Below, one piece after another: positions 59,779-64,000 of a stretch of 64,000 nt of DNA (positions are counted from its first letter, which is position 1; each line of letters begins with the position of its first letter). Source of the DNA: Neurospora crassa OR74A (lineage: Eukaryota > Ascomycota > Sordariomycetes > Sordariales > Sordariaceae); assembly GCF_000182925.2 (NCBI RefSeq), contig NC_026506.1:3100001-3164000 (forward strand). The letters are read 5' to 3'. The notes beneath the pieces are model-generated. The model was given only the letters and a program-made list of their open reading frames with translations. It was not told where the DNA came from and did not search any database. A program made the position numbers and the translations under genes.

Positions 59779-60655
59779 TCACTTCGCCCCCTTCGGATAG
59801 TAAACCATACAAACCTCTCTGTATGCCGTCTTCTCTCCCTCAGCTTTGCCCTCGTCCTCACCCGAGATCATCCCCAGGGCAGGTATCTCCATCTCAAAGC
59901 CATCCACAGCCTTGAACCCTAACCTCTCATACATCGGAACTGCCTCCATCGTACTCTCCAAATACACCGGCAGCGGTCCATGTTCCTCCTGTGTATCTTC
60001 CACCAATTCAAGCAACCGTCTTGTCAGCAGAGACCCGGCTCCACGGCCTTGGTGCTTGGGGTCGATGCATACAAACGTGAGATCTGGCACGTGTCCAAAG
60101 AAAAGATGGAACGCGTTAGTATTGTAATAGGTAGTGTACGACGTCGGTGATGTATAGGAGAACATGAATGGGGTAGGTAACAAAGGCAAACTTACGCCAA
60201 CATCTTATCTCCATAAACCCACTCCTCTCTTTAGCCTCCGATGCCAACCGCGCATACTCCTCTAGATACTCCCTCCTGCATCCTGGGAGGTACTTGATTT
60301 CTCCGTCTTCCAACTTCTTCTTTTTGTCCTCGTCACTCTTCCCCTTCCCTTTGTCAACATTTGGAGGAGGATACTCCCACCGAATGAACCCCGCAATCTC
60401 ATCCTCGCCTTCAAGCCTGGCCACCCAGATGCCTACATCGCGGCGAGTCGATGTTTGGAGTGGACCAATCTTTTGCTGAGTGTCTCTGGCGAGAAAGCAT
60501 TCGAGGGCGTCTTGGCTTTTGCGTGTGGGAAATTGGGCGTGGAGGAGCGGGTTGGTTTGCATGGCGAGGAGGTGGATTTGGGCTATGCGGGCTGCTTCGA
60601 AGGAGGCCGAGGCCTCAGAGGGGTGGGAAATGGTGAATTTGGGTATGGTGGGCAT
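59779..60655 (-). CDS. GNAT-family N-acetyltransferase, two exons
   Basis: A probable acetyl-CoA-dependent N-acetyltransferase of 254 residues. Exons are 60655-60196 and 60083-59779. The 111-nt intron (GTAAGT...GCCAG) has a CTAAC branch and splits a His codon in IRCWHLTFVCIDPKHQGRGAGS. The acetyl-CoA-binding motif A is intact: a strand LTFVCIDP followed by HQGRGAGSLL (Q/R-x-x-G-x-G/A pattern). Motif B is VYLESTMEAVPMYERLGF. The N-terminal half contains a Lys-rich insert DKGKGKSDEDKKKKL (about residues 101-115). The start is ATG 60655 (MPTIPKFTI); the open frame upstream has only a TTG. It is close to the fungal ARD1-independent small-molecule acetyltransferases; the substrate is unknown. The gene sits 140 bp downstream of the next gene on the same strand. 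Confidence 0.88.
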
Positions 60656-60795
60656 CGTGATGGTTGTGGTCCTGGTAGAAGAGCTGATGGTGGTTGGTGG
60701 GGGTGGAAAGGACAAAACAAGATAGACCGCGCTGAAGGCAAAGTAAAACAAGATACGAGATCATGTGACGCAGTTAGTATCCAAACCTCCATTTA

Positions 60796-60817
60796 TCATA
60801 ACTGCTGATACTGCTGA

Positions 60818-60855
<38 letters not shown>

Positions 60856-62233
60856 GTGTTCTTGACTCCCTATCCCAGACTCATCACTCCCCGCTCTTGC
60901 CTCCCTTTCATCCGCCTCATTTAACAGCCTACACGGCGTCTCTATCCACTCTGACCACCCCGGCCCCAAGCTCGCCATATACCTCGCCAAGCTATCCAGC
61001 AAAAACCTCCCCGAATCGCCCGCTATCCACGCCTTTCGACACAGATGTAGACAAACAAAGTAATACGCCAAAACCGCCAACACCTCCGGCTTCCCTTCCT
61101 CCAACATGCCCATGACCGGCTTCGTCAACATGGTACCCCACGCCAACATCATCTGCACCTTTGCGGTCGGACTCGACGTGGCATCAAAGATGAATTGCAC
61201 ACGATGCACCGCCTGTGTCAGCCCATGCAACCTCTCCTTATCGTCATCATCTTCTTGGGAAAGCCTCGACTCCAGCCGACGCAGGATCTCATCGCACTCG
61301 GGCCCCGAGCCGCGCGTGTCGTACAGGCGGATGCCCGCCTCGATAATCGGCTTCAGCTCGCTCTGCCTCATCTCGTCCATGTGTCCCTCCAAGACGCCGT
61401 GGATACCGCGGTGCAGGTGCAAATAACCCACAATACGGGTCAGCGTAGCAGGGAACTCGGCGTCTCGATAGCTCAAGGTGTCGCACAGGGCATGGACACC
61501 CAGAATGGAAGAAAAAAGAAAGAGCGGAACGCGCTTCTCGATGCACGCGTCAAAGTGCGCCATGTCGATGCTGTTGAACAGGGTCAGGGCGTGCGTCTGC
61601 AGCTGGATGGCGTGGTGGTGGTAAAAAGCTTCACGATGCGGGCGCAGGACGGATAGGTGACGGGCCGAGAGGGCCAGGATCTGGTACATGAGGTACGGCT
61701 CGCCGAGGGCGTGATTCATGGTGAGCGAGCGGGCCGAGTCGCCGAATGGAGCAAAGGTGAAGAGGACGTCGGTGGTGAAGTGGTAGAGGAGCTCCATGTG
61801 CACCATGTTGACGTTGGGCGATGGCGGTTCCGAGTCTTGGTAGCCCGTGGGGACTGGGAAGGGAGTGACGTCCGGCATGGGCATGGTGGATGCGGAACCA
61901 CCGTAGCCACCGCCGGAGAAAGAGGCTACCGAGGCCGAGGCAGACCCGGCGCCGGAGGAGGGTGGGGTTGCGGCTACCGAAAGGTGATCGGCCGGGGATC
62001 GGGCCAGTTCATCGCTGCCAGTGTCGGCCCCGGGCAGAATGGGGTAGGAACATTCTCTCTCAACGGTTTGGCAGTTGATGCATCGCGGTCGTGTTTCGTC
62101 GCACTGTCGATGAGTGTTAACTCACTGTGTGATTAGTCTTGAGTTTTGTAAGTGGGCTACTACTCACCTTGATATGCCGTCTCTTGCACTCGAGACACCC
62201 TTTTCGGGACTTCCGATGACTTCTCCGCATCAT
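60796..62233 (-). CDS. Zn2Cys6 transcription factor with C-terminal poly-Gln
   Basis: A nuclear regulator of 457 residues. Exons are 62233-62168 (MMRRSHRKSRKGCLECKRRHIK) and 62103-60796; the 64-nt intron (GTGAGT...GACAG) falls inside the zinc cluster. The joined cluster is C-x2-C-x6-C-x6-C-x2-C-x6-C at residues 13-40. A Gly/Ser/Pro-rich linker (about 45-110) follows. The rest, about 110-410, is an all-helical Fungal_trans_2-type region (ELLYHFTTDVLFTF, LMYQILALSARHL, HHHAIQLQTHALTLFN) similar to UPC2-like sterol regulators. The C-terminus is a run of about 12 Gln. The intron placement between the third zinc-cluster Lys and Cys is common in this family. Targets are unknown. Confidence 0.9.
60816..60854 (-). 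repeat. CAG run coding C-terminal poly-Gln
   Basis: On the plus strand this is a CTG run of about 12 units, largely pure, giving consecutive Gln near the stop of the preceding gene. Confidence 0.9.
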
Positions 62234-62810
62234 GGGTTAAAGTGAGGGATGGGTAGTGTAAGTTGGGCTACTAAAACGGTAGGCTGCTGGGCGGCAAGGG
62301 GCTGCTACGTGTAAGACGCTGTACAGAATATTGCCGAAACATCAAGTTCCCTGTCAGTCTCGACAAGTCAGATTCGGGTGGCAAACCGAGAATGACATGC
62401 ACAAAATGATTGAACTTTATCGTTGTCTCAAGTCGGGAGGACTCCAATGCTCCATGTTTGGCATTTATTGGACGAGTTTCAGAGCGTCTGGGGGACGCGT
62501 ATTCATGATCACTTTGATTGCGTGTCAACAAAGGGCGCAGCTGTTGGAGCGCCTTGGGTCCGTGAGCAGCAGCCACACCGTGACTGATTAACTGTAGCGT
62601 AGGGTTAATAGCGAAGTGAGCCTCCACCGCTAAGAATCCAAGACAGATCCATTTCTCCGCTAAGCCCTGCCCACGGTGTCCGGTTTGGTACCGAACCCGA
62701 GGTTGACCCGTCCCAAGCCAAAAGCTCAGCCCCAATGTTGACTAAAAATACGACGCCTTCATCTCCCTGTTTCTATAAATCGTATGAAACACCCACGTGT
62801 TCCTGGCGTG
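62234..62810. other. Intergenic region between two minus-strand genes
   Basis: 577 bp with the promoter of the Zn2Cys6 gene and the 3' flank of the OB-fold-like gene. Open frames are short and unrecognised. Confidence 0.45.
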
Positions 62811-63992
62811 CTACTGAGTATCAGGGGGTGGCAGATCCCACGGTCGAGCAGCTGAGGCTAAGGCACCTTTGTTGTTCTTGCTCTTTCTAGGGCTTCTTCT
62901 CCTGGCGGACGCAGGACCGGCGGTGGTGATAGGTCCGGGACCGACGAACCGTAGCACCCAGTCCCACACTGTCCGCGTCTTGTCCAGCTGAGGATGCGTC
63001 GTTCCTGTCACGGATAGGTCCGAAGGGGCATAATGACCGCCGGCATCTGTTGCGTCGAGCTTTGCCCGGAAAAGCAGGTGGACTTTGGTCAGACCCTTGC
63101 GCAGACTGGAGCCGTAGACCTTTTTGTTGAAGACGTTCAAGGCGACGTTTTGAATGAGGACCACATCCCTATGCCGCAGTCCTTCAAGTATGCTGCCCTG
63201 TACGGTTTCGCAGCCAGGGGGTAACCAGAAAGTGATGGTGAAGCCAGCTTTGGTCTCGTCACCCACGAGCACCTCGACCAGGGAGCGGTCTAAGCCCCAG
63301 CGAGTGCTAACCGACCGTGGCGGAGAGATGGAAATGATGCCGACGATCAGATTGCAGGTGATGGTCTGGGGTTGTGCCTTGACAAGGTAAGCGGCCGATG
63401 GGATATCCTTGAGGTCAGTAAGGCGGTCACCGCCACGGAATGTCAAGGGCTCTTTGACGTTCTCGTCCCCATCCACTGCATGAACCGTGGTCTCCAAGAA
63501 TGAAGCCGTATCCAGATCCTCCTCGCTCATTGCCGACGTGATGGAGTGTTGCGACTCTGCTTCTCTAAGCAATGTAGCGTCCAGGTACGAGGATCGGACA
63601 TGTTGATGCAACGTAAGGGAGTGCTCGTAGAACTGGGACTCCAAGTCGCCATGGACGACGGACGATTCGTCAAATGACGACGATATAGACGCGGTAGTAA
63701 GAAAGTCATCGGGCTGATCGACTGCTTCCAGACCGTGAGCTGGGTTGAAGCGGAAGCTGGAGTCATATTGTTGAGTGTAGCCGGTGAAAATACGTTCTCT
63801 CACGAGACTAAGGGATCTCCATGCGGCAGGAGTCGGAGCAGAGGCCGGGATGATGGTCTGCTCTTCCCGTGGTTGGAGGATGCCCATGAAGCTGGCAATG
63901 GGCTCATCGAACTCGACAAGTAGATCCGGGGTGGCCCAGTCAAGCGCCCGGCTGTCTGGAGCTCCAGTGAATATCAGGACTTTGGAAGCCAT
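62811..63992 (-). CDS. OB-fold-like nucleic-acid-binding candidate, function unknown
   Basis: A single-exon frame of 393 codons. The N-terminal 200 residues are acidic and Ser-rich, probably disordered. Residues about 205-310 form a beta-rich block: TCNLIVGIISISPPRSV, VEVLVGDETKAGFTITFWLP, LRHRDVVLIQNVAL, KKVYGSSLRKGLTKVHLLFR. This strand pattern, with GDET and DVVLIQNVAL, resembles OB-fold single-strand-binding domains as in RPA or telomere proteins, but no exact family is certain. The C-terminus is basic (RRRSPRKSKNNKG). The ATG at 63992 is preceded by an out-of-frame ATG at 63996. The gene sits at the window edge, so the leader or earlier exons may lie outside. Confidence 0.7.
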   Translation of the reverse strand: MASKVLIFTGAPDSRALDWATPDLLVEFDEPIASFMGILQPREEQTIIPASAPTPAAWRSLSLVRERIFTGYTQQYDSSFRFNPAHGLEAVDQPDDFLTTASISSSFDESSVVHGDLESQFYEHSLTLHQHVRSSYLDATLLREAESQHSITSAMSEEDLDTASFLETTVHAVDGDENVKEPLTFRGGDRLTDLKDIPSAAYLVKAQPQTITCNLIVGIISISPPRSVSTRWGLDRSLVEVLVGDETKAGFTITFWLPPGCETVQGSILEGLRHRDVVLIQNVALNVFNKKVYGSSLRKGLTKVHLLFRAKLDATDAGGHYAPSDLSVTGTTHPQLDKTRTVWDWVLRFVGPGPITTAGPASARRRSPRKSKNNKGALASAARPWDLPPPDTQ

Positions 63993-64000
63993 TCATGCTT

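Overview
The window is nuclear DNA of a filamentous ascomycete, most likely Neurospora or a close Sordariales relative. Evidence: short introns with GTAAGT-type donors and CTAAC-like branch sites, three Zn2Cys6 regulators, a fungal GH71 alpha-1,3-glucanase, single dispersed tRNA genes, and a polyubiquitin gene of four 76-residue units plus a terminal Gln with an intron inside the Leu8 codon. The species call is inference. Most genes needed splicing by eye; exon limits are given per gene.

Left part (1-16.4 kb): the 3' part of a secreted GH71 alpha-1,3-glucanase (+), with an apparent frame change near its Cys-rich end; an aldo-keto reductase (-); tRNA-Arg(TCT) (-); a Gln-rich fungal protein of unknown function (+); a small three-exon cupin (-); a Ser/Thr kinase-like protein (-); tRNA-Lys(CTT) (+); and glycerol kinase (+).

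Middle (16.4-40 kb): gene-poor. It holds a relic of an aldo-keto reductase, GDP-mannose pyrophosphorylase (-, four coding exons, the first only 7 nt), a small dsRNA-binding-domain protein that only appears after splicing (-), and the farnesyltransferase beta subunit RAM1 (-, five exons). Several 3-6 kb stretches contain no convincing gene.

Right part (40-64 kb): a large Zn2Cys6 protein with a long, almost ATG-free leader (+), polyubiquitin (+), an ETP1/BRAP2-type RING and UBP-zinc-finger protein (+), a DAL81/TamA-like Zn2Cys6 regulator (-), a GNAT acetyltransferase (-), a further Zn2Cys6 regulator ending in poly-Gln (-), and an OB-fold-like protein at the edge (-).

The genes are individually regulated eukaryotic units, not an operon or a cluster. 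Loose themes are cell wall and mannosylation (GH71, MPG1), protein modification (RAM1, ubiquitin, ETP1) and transcriptional regulators. I see no CRISPR array, no intact transposon and no obvious virus-derived element.
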